Positions 46,139 through 56,541 of a stretch of DNA of 64,000 nt are shown here, piece by piece. Origin of the DNA: Cephalopachus bancanus (lineage: Eukaryota; Chordata; Mammalia; Primates; Tarsiidae); the NCBI GenBank assembly GCA_027257055.1, contig JAPVLO010000278.1, positions 1,922,001-1,986,000 on the forward strand, in the 5' to 3' direction. Position numbers and translations under genes: made by a program. The first letter of the stretch is position 1. Each line of letters starts with the position of its first letter. Below the pieces are notes generated by a model. That model was not told where the DNA came from. It was given only the letters and a program-made list of their open reading frames with translations, and did no database searches.

Positions 46139-46486
46139 TCTTTTTTTTTCTTTTTCTTTCTTTCTTTTTTTTTTTTCTTTTTCTTTCTTTCTTTTTTTTT
46201 TTTTTGAGTTGGAGTCTCCCTCTATCACCCAGGCTGGAGTGCAGCAGCACAATCATAGCTCACCATAGCCTCAACCTCCTGGGCTTAGGAAATCCTTTCA
46301 CCTCAGCCTCTTGAGTAGCTTGGTCGACAGATGCAAGTCATCACGCCTGGCTATTTTTTTGTGTTTGTAGAGATGAGGTCTCACTATGTTGCCTAAGCTG
46401 GTGTTGAACTCCTGAGCTTAATCAATTCTCCCACCTCAGCCTCCCAAAGTGCTGGGATTACAGGCACAAGCCACCATGCCCAGACT
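46139..46486 (-). mobile_element. AluJ-like element, antisense, with expanded T/C-rich tail
   Basis: The body from about 46203 reads 'GAGTTGGAGTCTCCCTCTAT', 'CACAATCATAGCTCACCATA', 'TTGTAGAGATGAGGTCTCAC', 'TATGTTGCCTAAGCTGGTGT', 'CCTCCCAAAGTGCTGGGATT'. The old AluJ marks ('ACTATGTTGCC') are present. The tail is a (TTTC)n/T tract at 46139-46202 containing a tandem copy of itself. An approximate target duplication TCAGTAGTA / TCAGTAGCA flanks it. Confidence 0.93.
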
Positions 46487-46619
46487 CAGTAGCAGTTTTT
46501 ATATAGTTAACATCTATTAGTAATATTAAAATTTTTTTATTTGCCCTATTACTGAACTGTAAATATAACTGATTAGAACTATATTTCAAGTATTTAACAG
46601 ACGAAGTTTCTCTTCTTTT

Positions 46620-47230
46620 AGGTCACACTCCCAATGGGACCCTCCAGAATGTGAGGTCAGGCCCGCTGGGGATGTGGGTGTCTGGTGTGCCATCCGATGC
46701 CGAATGAAAGATGCAAAGAATTGCACAGAAGTTTGATCAGAAAATATAGTTTATTTAGAAAGTAAATTAGAGAGAGAGAGATATTCACCTCCCCAAGGAA
46801 GGAGGGGGGCCAAAGTTAGGACATATGGCAGCGGTCATAGCTCAAAGAGCACATGGTCACATTAGAGTCTAGTAAGGCAGTGCTGACTGGCTGCTCGGGG
46901 TTGAATCCTTTTAATCCTTCTGGGGGAAGGTTGTTAAGGTGATTGGGTGGTGGACTGCTCCACATCATCATGAAGGGGCAGGTAAGTGCAGGTATTGACA
47001 CCAGGTGATGGACAGCAGGCAGATGGGTAGGTTAGTCACATGATGGCTGCCATGGTGGTGAGGTCTGTCTGTCACATAGGTCATGTAGGTCACAAAGGGC
47101 TGATTAGGTTAACCTGGGTCTTATGGGTGGAGGCAAATACTTGAAATAGGAAAGCTAATTGGTACAAAATAAGCTGGGGAGGGGGCTAAAAAGCAATTAT
47201 CAATAGGCAACTCTGGGAAACCGGCTCTAT
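46620..47230 (-). mobile_element. Solo LTR of an endogenous retrovirus, antisense
   Basis: At 46738-46765 lies 'GAAAATATAGTTTATTTAG', which reversed contains an AAATAAAC polyadenylation region about 130 bases from the element's apparent end (U5 side at about 46620, 'CACTCCCAATGGGACCCTCC'). The remaining sequence is moderately GC-rich and unlike its AT-rich surroundings. The block 46740-46880 recurs at 50882-51045, which shows it is a repeat family. No gag, pol or env sequence adjoins it. The right border is uncertain. Confidence 0.6.
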
Positions 47231-48092
47231 CCTTGGCTAGTAATTAGAGGGTAAGTTAAGTGAACTGCTAGAAAAACATGAGATTTAGACAATGTTAAAA
47301 TGACTGCTCACTGGGTATATTAAATCTATGCCATGTCCTTTCACCTTCTATGTATAATAATATAACAGATATCTGAAAGAGCTAAAAGAGTGAATTGAAG
47401 TGGACTTATACTCATCTCAGTCTGGTCTTTAATTTTGGCCTTATTGGAAACATCACTGCTTTCCCCAGCTGTGTTGAGTCAGCAAGTGTTTCTCTAGTAT
47501 GGAGGTGGCAAATAGGTTTCAACAAGTAAGCAACTTTTACTCATTGGTAGTAACTGGAAGCTTTATGATAAGAAAGATTTCGAGGCCAGGTCTAGATGCA
47601 TCAAGAGCTCTGTGATCATTTAGCATTGTTTGCCATGAGCACAAGCCGCAGAAGTGGCAGCATTTGTGTTGTATATTTGCCATTTGAAATAAACTAGATG
47701 ATGATCCCTTGAGGTTCAAGTCCTAATTCGTGTCCAATATGGCATTTGGCAAATAGAACTTCATGATTATTGAATGAATCATTATGGCGAGGTACCATTT
47801 TGCTTTGTAAAATACATACAATAAAGCTCAGCTAGCCAAAATTCAATTAATTGCAATCTCAAAATACAAGACTCTCCATTCTCCAAAGCTACTCTGAAGA
47901 AGAAACAATAATAAAACCTACATATTTAGGAACTATTAATAACTTTCAGAGTTTCAGTCCAGATTGAACACAATTATTTAGACTTCTCGATCCATAGCCT
48001 TAGTTTTCATAGAGCAATGAATGATGCTTAGAATTTCAATCTTGAGTGAACCCTCAGTTATTTATTTTTAAGACTCTAAACATTTCATACAG
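47231..48092. other. Unique sequence, no gene recognised
   Basis: Nothing beyond possible remnants of the LTR at 46620 is seen here. Short frames on both strands lack support. Confidence 0.4.
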
Positions 48093-48126
48093 TAAAGTTT
48101 TATTTATTTCTCTCTCTCTTCCCTCA

Positions 48127-48161
<35 letters not shown>

Positions 48162-48291
48162 GACACCTAGCCTGGTATGCAGTGATGTAGTCATAGCTCT
48201 CTGCAGCTTTGAACCCCAGGGCTCAAGCAATCCTCCAGCCTTGGCCTCCCAAACTGCTGTAATTACAGGCATGAGCCACTGTGCTGGGCCC
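48093..48291 (-). mobile_element. Free Alu left monomer (FLAM-like), antisense, with (TC)n tail
   Basis: The Alu part from about 48163 reads 'CACCTAGCCTGGTATGCAGT', 'GTAGTCATAGCTCTCTGCAG', 'TTGAACCCCAGGGCTCAAGC' and 'CCTTGGCCTCCCAAACTGCT'. It ends at 'GCTGGGCC'. Only one arm exists, and it is followed on the tail side by a (TC)n tract at 48110-48160. It is either a monomer or a truncated AluJ. Confidence 0.85.
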
Positions 48292-48334
48292 TACTTTATT
48301 ATTGAACAGAGAAGGGCCTTCTGTAAGATAAATG

Positions 48335-48502
48335 TTCACAGATGGTGAACTCCTTTACTAGTAAGTTCCTGGAGGGCTTCATATGTTTGATGCTATTTAA
48401 TTGGCTCCATATTCCTGCATCACCTAGCACAGTTCCTCGAATATTGTGCTGCTCAGAAAATGTTTGATGCATGAAACTTGAAAATGAATGAGTGAATGAA
48501 TA
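48335..48502 (+). repeat. L2 LINE, terminal fragment
   Basis: 'AGTAAGTTCCTGGAGGGCTT' then 'CCTGCATCACCTAGCACAGT' then 'GAAAATGTTTGATGCATGAA' and 'GAATGAGTGAATGAAT' follow the L2 3' end ('gtgagctccttgagggcag ... tagcacagtgcctgg ... aataaatgtttgttgaatgaatgaatg'). Confidence 0.78.
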
Positions 48503-48669
48503 TATTTTTCTTGGGGTCTGTGTCCTGCCCCAGAGTCCCTTTGCCTTCAAGGATTAATGTGAGCATTTCTTTCCTTTTCTCCTCACTGTGATGGGTGAGG
48601 TGTCCCAGGTCTGTCCCATGGGCACACTTTTCAGATCTAATCAAGAAATCATTGAGAGATGAGTGGGAC

Positions 48670-48850
48670 TTGGAAAGGGTACTAGGTTCAGAGTTCACAA
48701 ACCTGGGTTGAGACTTAGACTCTGCTTCCTCTTTGAATTTCAGCTTACTCACCTGGAAAATGGGGATAAGACTGCTTTCTCTTCTCAAAGTTGTCATGAG
48801 GATCAGATCAAATAAAGGATATGAAATTACTACTTTGAAAATGATGAAAC
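48670..48850 (+). repeat. MIR SINE
   Basis: 'CACAAACCTGGGTTGAGACT', 'CTGCTTCCTCTTTGAATTTC', 'CACCTGGAAAATGGGGATAA', 'AGTTGTCATGAGGATCAGAT' reproduce the MIR order from the tRNA-like part to the 3' half. A minus-strand frame of 154 codons overlaps it and is fortuitous. Confidence 0.8.
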
Positions 48851-48867
48851 TGCCATAGAAATAGAAG

Positions 48868-49000
48868 ACATTGGTTCTCCTAATTCTGCAACTAAGTGGC
48901 TCCATGGCTTTGGGCACGTTCCTTTATCCTTCTTACCCTGGATTTCTTTATCTTTGAACTGAGAGGGCTAGGCTATGTGCACTTTCAACTCTCCATGTTA
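48868..49000 (+). repeat. MIR SINE, second copy
   Basis: 'TAATTCTGCAACTAAGTGGC', 'GGCTTTGGGCACGTTCCTTT', 'CTGGATTTCTTTATCTTTGA' are MIR core text. It lies directly after the previous MIR in the same orientation. A possible third, weaker fragment ('AGACAAGTCACTCAATGCTC') occurs near 49075. From 49200 to 50430 the sequence is unique. Confidence 0.7.
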
Positions 49001-50433
49001 CATGCACACAGCCGGGGCTCTCATTTCTGGTGAGAGGGAAAGGGAGAGCTGAATCATGTATTTCCTGAATAGACTTAGACAAGTCACTCAATGCTCTTTG
49101 CCCATTTGTCAGAGGCAGCCATCCTAGGCTATGAAATTTCACTCTGGAAAGGGGGGCCAGAGAGAAATGCATTTTGAGTGGTCAGGAGCCCTGCATCTGT
49201 CCCTTCGCCCCACCTTGGGCTTCTTCTGGGAGTTAGAGAAGTTCAGAAGCCAATGAGTCACTAACAGGAAAGTAAAGAAGACAGATAATTTCAGGCACCT
49301 GCTGACTCAGGTGATCTATTAGGCACTGTACGTATATTATCCTAATTAGGCCTGACAACAATTTTTCAAAATGATGATTGTATGCATTTTCCAGATAAGA
49401 GCTCACTAAGATTCCTATGGTTTTCCTAAGGCGCCCAAACCACAGATAGATAATTCTGAAGCAGAACTACACATGGACTAGGAGGCAAAAGCATTGTCTA
49501 CAAATCTCTGTAGACAAAAAACAGGAGGAAAACAAACACCAGAGGCTTCTTGGGGACCCTGAGAACCGACCTTGGTGAGCACCAACCTCTGAGGAAAAAT
49601 TCAAGCTACTAATGGTACACTCCTGCATCTCGGACTTCCAGGTGTGATGCTGCTGCAGGTGGGTTCATTTGAAAACACTTCTCAAGGTGTGGATCTGCTC
49701 AGATACTCACTTTTGCAGGCGGCAGCCTTTCATGTTCACAGCCCTGTTACCAAATCCCCGGAGGGAATTTCTAAATTACTCAATTCCCTATGCCCATATT
49801 TATATCCTAATGATAGGACATTAAGATGCAAATTAAATAGAAACTTAGTAAGCAAATCATGTCACTTTCTAATGGATACATCAATAAAGGCTGGAACAGA
49901 GGCACCACACTGTTGCCAAGCCCTAAGAAAAGATTTCAAGGGCCCACCTGCAAGCCCCAGGCATACAATGTGTTAGAAATTCTATCTGGCCAAAGTATTT
50001 ATGGTCAGGGTTTTTTACCCCACCCCTGGTAGTTGAACTTTTTGATGCTATCCTTTCACACTCTTCAATGCTGGCTGGACTCTGCAAAAGTATAGCTTCC
50101 CAAAGGTATTGGTATTCTTTGCCAGTGTGGTTTACAAGGTCACAAAGGGGAACACAACCTCTTTTAAGTAAAACACTTCACCACCATAGCTCAATTTCTC
50201 CTCCACACTTTTATTGTTGTCATTTGTCTCCTTCCTTTTCTGTCTTCCTATTTTTCTTCCCAACAAGTCAACTGTGATCTCCTAAATTAAGCTTTCTTTG
50301 TTTGTTTAGTTGGAGCTTGCCCATATAAAAAGCCACCCTGTTATAAAATCATTGACTTCTACAACCGAATTTGCCTTTAGTCCTCATAGTTTAAAAGGTC
50401 AGATTGTATATCATACATCTCTGACACTTAGCT

Positions 50434-50540
50434 AAGAATGCTGTAATTCTAAATTTTAAATCAATGTTGTCAAATTACTCTTTCAACTTGTAGTTGATGT
50501 TAAAAATAAAACAACTCCTGGTTACTCCCAGTGTTTCTGA
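50434..50540 (+). repeat. 107-base direct duplication, copy 1
   Basis: Aligns without gaps to 51094-51200 at a fixed offset of 660 bases, with about 14 mismatches in 107 (roughly 87 per cent identity by eye). Shared blocks include TGTAATTCTAAATTTTAAA and GATGTTAAAAATAAAACA. Flanks do not match, so the duplication is bounded. It is not a family I recognise. Confidence 0.85.
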
Positions 50541-50634
50541 CTGATACAGAATACAGTAGAAGCTTATTGTTGGGGAAATATTATAATTTCTTCCATTTTA
50601 CCATCAAATTCTTACTAAGATGATTGTGCTCTTG

Positions 50635-50805
50635 GAAAGCCAGAAGCCCTGGGTTCTGGTAATAGCTCAGTCCTCAGTTAATTAGGTGATCTTGAGCAAA
50701 TCATGTCCCCTCTCACTGGGTCTTGCTTTCTCCATCTACAGAATGATCAGGATGGTGGCTTCTGCAGTCTCTTCCAGACTAAGTTCTGTGAGGACAGGGT
50801 CCAGA
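50635..50805 (+). repeat. MIR SINE
   Basis: 'GAAGCCCTGGGTTCTGGTAA', 'GTGATCTTGAGCAAATCATG', 'TGCTTTCTCCATCTACAGAA', 'TGATCAGGATGGTGGCTTCT' give the MIR layout. It sits between the two copies of the 107-base duplication. Confidence 0.75.
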
Positions 50806-50879
50806 TCTGTCATATTCACTTTTGCAAAGGTCTAGATCTACTGGGTCTAGGACATATCAGGGATATCTATGTATTAGAT

Positions 50880-51045
50880 TAGAGAATATAGTTTATTTAT
50901 TTAGAAGGTAAATTAGAAAGGGAGAGATAGAGGTGATTCACCTCCCCAAGGTAGGGGAGGAGGCCAAAGCTTAAGAAAACATGACCTGGACGTAACTCAA
51001 AGAGCACATGGCCACACCATAGCTTAGCAAGACAATGGCTCAGGA
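50880..51045 (-). mobile_element. LTR fragment of the same family as 46620, antisense
   Basis: 'GAGAATATAGTTTATTTATT', 'TTCACCTCCCCAAGGTAGGG', 'AACTCAAAGAGCACATGGCC' parallel 46738-46880 closely and in the same orientation. Only the central part of the LTR remains. It ends just before copy 2 of the 107-base duplication. Confidence 0.75.
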
Positions 51046-51093
51046 ATATATTAATAGCAGGCTCTCTGTGACTATTTGCCGTAGGAAAAAATT

Positions 51094-51200
51094 AAGAACG
51101 TTGTAATTCTAAATTTTAAATTAATGTTGTCTAATTGTTCTTTCAACTGGTATTTGATGTTAAAAATAAAACAGTTCCTGGTTACTCCACAAGTTTCTGA
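51094..51200 (+). repeat. 107-base direct duplication, copy 2
   Basis: Second copy of 50434-50540, ungapped at offset 660. It lies immediately downstream of the LTR fragment. The two copies differ by scattered point changes, mostly transitions, which implies an old event. Confidence 0.85.
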
Positions 51201-51404
51201 TTTCCTTCTACCTGGAAGTTGGATGATTTTCTGCACAACTCCAGGAAGCAGTTGAGTCCTTTTATAAACAAAACTCCTCATCTTCCTCCAAGCTGGCTCA
51301 CTGGTCTCCTGGTATATTTTTCACCAAACCAGATGCTTACCACACAGATGGTACCACATAAAGAATCCACGTCAATTCATCTAAAAAAAAAAAAAAAGTA
51401 TGTG

Positions 51405-51697
51405 AGCCGGACTTGGTGGCTCAGCCTGTAATCCCACGCTTTGGGAGGCTGAGGTGAGTGGATTGCCTGAGCCTGCGGGTTCGAGACCCGCCTGGGCAAC
51501 TTGGCGAGACCTCATCTCTACAATAAATCAAAAAATTAGCTGGGCATGGTAGTGCGCGCCTGTAGTTCCAGCTACTTGGAAGGCTGAGGGCAGAAGGATT
51601 GCCGGAGCCCAGCAGGTCGAGACTGCGGTGACCGGGAGCATGCCACTGCCCTCCAGTCTGGGCAACAGAGTGAGACTCCAACTCAAAAAAAAAAAAA
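51405..51697 (+). mobile_element. Young lineage-specific Alu, long-linker subtype
   Basis: Carries GCGGGTTCGAGACCCGC and keeps 'GGGCAACTTGGCGAGACC'. The right arm reads GTGACCGGGAGCATGCCAC, so the right hairpin is not formed. It therefore looks like an earlier branch of the young family. Target duplication is short (TATGTG / AATGTG with A runs). The 51201-51404 flank and 51720-52005 show nothing else. Confidence 0.95.
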
Positions 51698-52009
51698 TGT
51701 GTTGGATACCTATTGACACCTAACATGTAATATCAGTTTGGGCTAGTGGCAAGTAGCCAAGCGTTCAGGAAAGGCTTGTTGGAATAGCACAATCCCTGGA
51801 TCCTACTTTTAGAGATAGTTTCAGTGTTTGTCATTTTTTCTGAAGTCCTTCTAGCAGTCACAGTCAGTTTATAAATAGTCACACAGTTGACATTTAATTT
51901 AGCTCCTGATCTTCTGCTTTATTGTTTATATCGTTTATTGCTTTTTATTTGTTTTATCTAATTTGGGGACTTTAAAAATTTTTTTTCTGAGAAAGTATTT
52001 ATTTTTTCC

Positions 52010-53965
52010 TCACAAAAAAAATGAGGTAAAATATACATATCTTATTTACCATCTTTGCCATTTTTAAGTGAACAGTCCCGTAATAATAAATACATTTATA
52101 TACATTTTATTCCCTCTGGTCTCCCTCTCCCTCCTCTTCTTCCAGCCTCTGGTAACCACCAATTTATTCTCTATCTTCATGAGATCCAAGAAGTCACCCA
52201 GAGACAATGGGCAAGACTTGGGATTTATTTGGGAACTTACTTACAGGAAAGATGGGCCAGGAGCCACTGACTGGACAGGAAAATACCACTCTGGATTGCC
52301 AGAGGTACATAGGATATCTAGCATCTTACCTAGGGTGGAGTGTAGGATTAAGCATAGAAAGGGGAGGGCTTCTGGTACACAGGGGAAGTGTGAGAAGGCA
52401 CCTCTGCACACAACATTGCGTGTGCGCTAGATGGTTGTGGTTTCTCTTTAGGGGTGGGCTTTTTAGCATTATAATGAACTAAAGGTGAACTAAAGTGAAG
52501 GGGGTTATAGGCATTGACCTAGGTGTGCCTGATCTGTTCTGGACCAGCCCAAGGGGGTCCGGGCTGCCTCCAGGAAGGGTGCAGAGAAATTTTACTATGC
52601 ACAGCAGTGGGATGTGGTCAGAAGCCCAAAGAGAAGGGGACATCCTGGGTTGGCCATGCCCTGGACCCCTCCCCAGACTCCAGCCCTCTGCTTATATCCA
52701 GGTGTGCTCATGTTGACAATGAGTGTGTCTTGCCTTACACTATATGACTGAGGCTATGAGACAGTAGTCTTTCTGCACCTGGCTTATTTCACGTAACATA
52801 ATGGGCTTCAGCTCCATCCATGTTGCTACAAGTGATGGGATTTCATCCTTTTTAATGGCAGGATTATATTCTATTATGTATGTATACCACATTTGCTTAT
52901 CTATTTATCTATTGACATGCAAGTAGGTTGATTCTATGTCTTGGCTATTGCGAATAATTATGTGGTAAACATAGGAGTATAGATATCTCTCCAGTATATT
53001 GATTTCCTCTCTTCAGATATAGTGAAATTTCTGGATCATATTGTAGCTGTTTTCAGTCATTTAAGGAACTTCCACACTGTTCTCCATAGTGACTGTACTA
53101 ATTTACATCCCACCAACAGTGTATGAGGTCTTCTCCACATCTCCATGGGCATCTGTTGTTGCCTTTTTGATACAAACTATTTTTAACTGAGGTGAGTTGA
53201 TATCTCATTGTAGTTTTGATTTGCATTTCTGTATTTTTCTGATGACTAGTGATGCTGAACACTTTTTCATATACCCGTTGGTCATTTCTATGTCTTCTTT
53301 TCAGAAATGTCTATTCAGATCTTTTGTCCCTTTAAAAAATCAGATTTTTTTTTTTTTTGCTATTGGGTTGTTTGGGCTCCTTATATATTCTGGTTATTAA
53401 TCCTCTTTCAATAGGTAGTTTGCAAATATTCTCTCTCATTCTGTGGGTTGACTCTTCACTTTGTTGAATGTTTCCTTTGTTCTGCAGAAGCTTCATAACT
53501 TAATTATCTATTATCTATTCATAGCTTGATTATCTGTTATCTATTTTTGCTTTGGCTGCCTGTGCTTTTGAGGTCACACAAAAAAATCTTTGCTCAGACC
53601 AATGTCCTGAGTCTTTTCCCAATGTTTTCTGCTAGTAGTTTCATAGTTTCAGGTGTTAGATTTGTCTTTAATCCATTTTGATGTGATTTTTATTTATGGT
53701 GAGAAATAGGGATCTAGTTTCATTCTTCTGTTTATGGTTATTCAGTTTTCCCAGCACCATTTACTGAATAGACTGTCTTTTCCCCACTGTACATTCTTGG
53801 TGCCTTTGCTGAAGATGAGTTGGTTGTGACTGCTTGGATTTATATCTGGATTCTTTATTCTGTTCCATTGTCTGTTCTTATGCCAGTACCATGCTGTTTT
53901 GGTTACTATAACTTTGTAGTTAATTTTGAAGTCATGTAATCTGATGCTTCCATAAGCTGGAGGCT
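52010..53965 (-). mobile_element. Ancient L1M 3' end, antisense, split by an LTR
   Basis: Antisense L1 UTR ('CCTCTGGTAACCACCAATTT' near 52150) resumes after the LTR with 'TATTTCACGTAACATAATGG', 'CATCCATGTTGCTACAAGTG', 'TGGCTATTGCGAATAATTAT', 'ACATCCCACCAACAGTGTAT', 'CCCAGCACCATTTACTGAAT' and 'CCAGTACCATGCTGTTTTGG'. The copy spans the last part of ORF2 and the UTR. A near-tandem 28-base repeat around 'TTATCTATTATCTATTCATA' lies at 53500-53550. Confidence 0.9.
52190..52738 (-). mobile_element. LTR-like insertion inside the antisense L1M
   Basis: The L1 text breaks after 'TCTTCATGAGATCC' and resumes near 52740. The inserted ~550 bases are GC-richer and contain 'GGGATTTATTTGGG' near their left end. 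This is an antisense polyadenylation signal, as expected for an LTR in minus orientation. Open frames across it (up to 120 codons) do not resemble known proteins. No internal retroviral sequence is present. Its family differs from the LTR at 46620. Confidence 0.5.
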
Positions 53966-55664
53966 TTTAAAACCAGTATACAATGATAGCTTTCCAAAAG
54001 GGGGGCTTCGAGTGCTGAGAATTATGTATAAAATTTTTTGTGTTATGTGCATTTTTCTGTGAGAGCATTCATAACTTTCAACATATTTCCCAAGGAATCT
54101 GTGACCCCAACACAGTAAGATACAGAAGAATTTATATCTCAAACTCCACTACAGCCAGAACCTTGCTTCCCAGTGCTTCCCTCTCCTCCAGTGTCAACGT
54201 GGGTATTTAATGGTCTCCCTGCCCCTTCTTGCTCCTATAAGCTTTGGAAAGGGTTGTTTGATTCTGAAAACACATTTATATTGGAGAAGATAGTTGCAGG
54301 CATCTCCCTCCATTACTCCAACAGAGCAGTCGAACTGATTGTACACAGATTCAAATCTATCAAGTGAACTGAAAATCCAAGAAAGCAAGCAAATGCCAAT
54401 GTCTCGTATTCACTCAAATATTGGTAAAAAAGGAGGTCTTTTGTTGGGAGCAAAACTACAATGCCCAGAACTCCTTACCAGTCTTTACAATGCATGCGGG
54501 TAAAAGACTCAGATTTAAGGCCTTGGCCAGCCAGATTTAAGGCCTGGGCCAGCCAGATAGACTGCTAAACTTGAACAGTATATTGGATCCAGCAATTTGG
54601 ATCTGATATTGGGTTCGTGAAGTAAAAGAGAGTGTGTCTGTAATAAAAGAATGACAGTGGTGAGATCTGCTTCAGGTGGTCATGCACAGTTCATCAACAT
54701 GCTCATGAAGGACTCTAGACAGGTTGCCTATACCTCTTGGCGTCAGAGTTTCCAGAACCAGTAGAATTATGCAAATTGTGGTGCACTCTCCTCTTCTCTT
54801 TTGGAGCATAAATTATGCATAGGGAAAGAAATCCAAGGCTATTTTTGAGAAGAAGCTGCAGACACTGACATCCTATACAAATGGTAGTCTGATTTCCTCA
54901 CAACAAAGGGGAGAGCTCTCTGAAGAGAAAGTTAGACCTCAAGGTGGTGATAGAGTTGGCAGGCAGAAAATAAGAGAGTTGGTCAAGGTCATCTCCCTAC
55001 CTCGCTGATCCTGGGCCTTTTGCCCACACTGCTTGCAAAATCTAATAAAAAAGAGGTCTGAGCATTCTGGTTTTATTTCTGACAAAGACTTCTTGGGTCT
55101 CTCCTTTGCTCTCCTCACTTCCTTAGTTCCTGGATCTACCTGGCTCCTGACTTTCTGACTTTATTTCCCACTCCTGACTCTGTTCCTGCCTCTTGAGAAT
55201 GATGATAAATTTGACTGGTCCAGTTTTTCAACCTATTTGAGTGTGTGCACTTTGTTAAGGACATGGTGTGCTCCCCGTGTGACCCCATTTCATGCCATTC
55301 CATCCAAGAAAGACAGGGTACTTGGCAGAGCCCCATGAGTTGCATAACTTCCACTGGCCAAAAGTGACTCAGAAGAATCTTAAGGATTTGAGGGTAGTTA
55401 GTCTCCAACTTTGTGATATTGAAAAATAAAATGGCCTGGAATTCTATGGATAAAGATATATCAATTAGCAAAAACATTCTGTTTGAATGTATATTCTTTG
55501 GTAGTTCTACTTCATCTCACCCCCCTGACAAAGTCATTCTATTAAATTTAATGACACATCTATCTTACAATGGAAGTATCTAACTGAAGAAAATATAGCA
55601 AACACAACATTTCTGCTAACCAGAATGCTCAGGAAGTAAATAACTCTGTTTATCTGAAATTTCT
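53966..55664. other. Unique sequence, no gene recognised
   Basis: No exon or mobile element is recognised with confidence. A 22-23 base tandem duplication (unit CCAGCCAGATTTAAGGCCT-like) lies at 54513-54558. Open frames at 54173-54388 on both strands and 55136-55477 (minus) have no domain signature. Confidence 0.4.
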
Positions 55665-55843
55665 AGTTGAATTGACAGTAGTCGATATCTGCCTGGGGAA
55701 GGGGGGGCACACCTCATCAATAAGGGTAACTGCACAATAAATATTTGTCTACCTAACCCTGAATTGTACCCCACAATTTTAAAATAAAAATCAAAAGAGG
55801 AAAAAACCCTTAATTGTACCCCACATCTTTGAAATTAAAAAAA
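55665..55843 (+). mobile_element. 5'-truncated L1 3' UTR with duplicated terminal motif
   Basis: Contains 'GATATCTGCCTGGGGAAGGG', 'CACACCTCATCAATAAGGGT' and 'TACCTAACCCTGAATTGTAC', parallel to 625-715 of the first L1. The end motif then repeats: CTGAATTGTACCCCACAATT and, about 60 bases on, CTTAATTGTACCCCACATCT, each followed by an A-rich run. A short AAATTTCT repeat flanks it (55657-55664 and 55844-55851). Confidence 0.85.
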
Positions 55844-56482
55844 AAATTTCTGATCAGAGATACTCCTTCCTTATGTTTTGACACTAAATCTATTTTAAAT
55901 AATCTACTCTGAGGATATAATCAGAGATCCACAGAGTTTACAACATTGTGTATCAGAGTAAAGACATTATACACAGTGAATAACTTAAATGCATGATAGG
56001 TACTTCTCAAGGACCTGGAACCAGTGGGGAACATCAGGTAGTTTGTGTCACTTCTGGAAAGTGAGGCAGGTCAAGCAACTGGCATACTTAGAGGCAGCAA
56101 GCTTGATAATGGATTTTTACGTTGGGTTTCTCTCTGTCTCTGCTTTAACACCCTGTCCTCTACTCTTGCTCCCTGTGATGGCACTCATTAAGAAAGGATA
56201 GCACAAATCTTCCCTGGAAACCCAGTCTATGACAAAGAGAATGCAGACAACTAGTGGTTCTCAGTGGTTCTTCTTTGGGTAAGGATTTGTGTGTGTGTGA
56301 TATTTTTGCAAGGAAGAAAAGGGGAACAGTTTTTTTCTCCCATATTACTCATGACATCTTTTTGTTTCTCCTCTGTGTTACTCAGGGTCCAGCCAGGAAG
56401 TGGAAACACCACCAATAATTTGAACAGGAAAGACTTATGTAAAGATGTATTAACCAGTAAAAGGTGGTTAATTACAAAAAGT

Positions 56483-56541
56483 TATATATATATATGTGTG
56501 TGTGATATATATATATATATTATATATATATATATATATAA
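56483..56541. repeat. (TA)n/(TG)n microsatellite
   Basis: TATATATATATATGTGTGTGTG followed by more TA units. The stretches 55852-56480 and 56545-57770 on either side are unique and show no gene. Confidence 0.95.

Noticed and set aside
48453..48917. 154-codon minus-strand frame, the longest in the window
   Set aside because: It lies over a MIR and an L2 end in antisense and shows no domain. Such frames are common by chance.
50324..50332. TATAAAAAG as a promoter
   Set aside because: A lone TATA-like match in AT-rich DNA without a nearby initiator or GC-rich context is expected by chance.
52068..52482. Overlapping frames of 91-120 codons as a retroviral protein
   Set aside because: They fall in an LTR-like insertion, which does not encode proteins, and they match no retroviral motif that I know.
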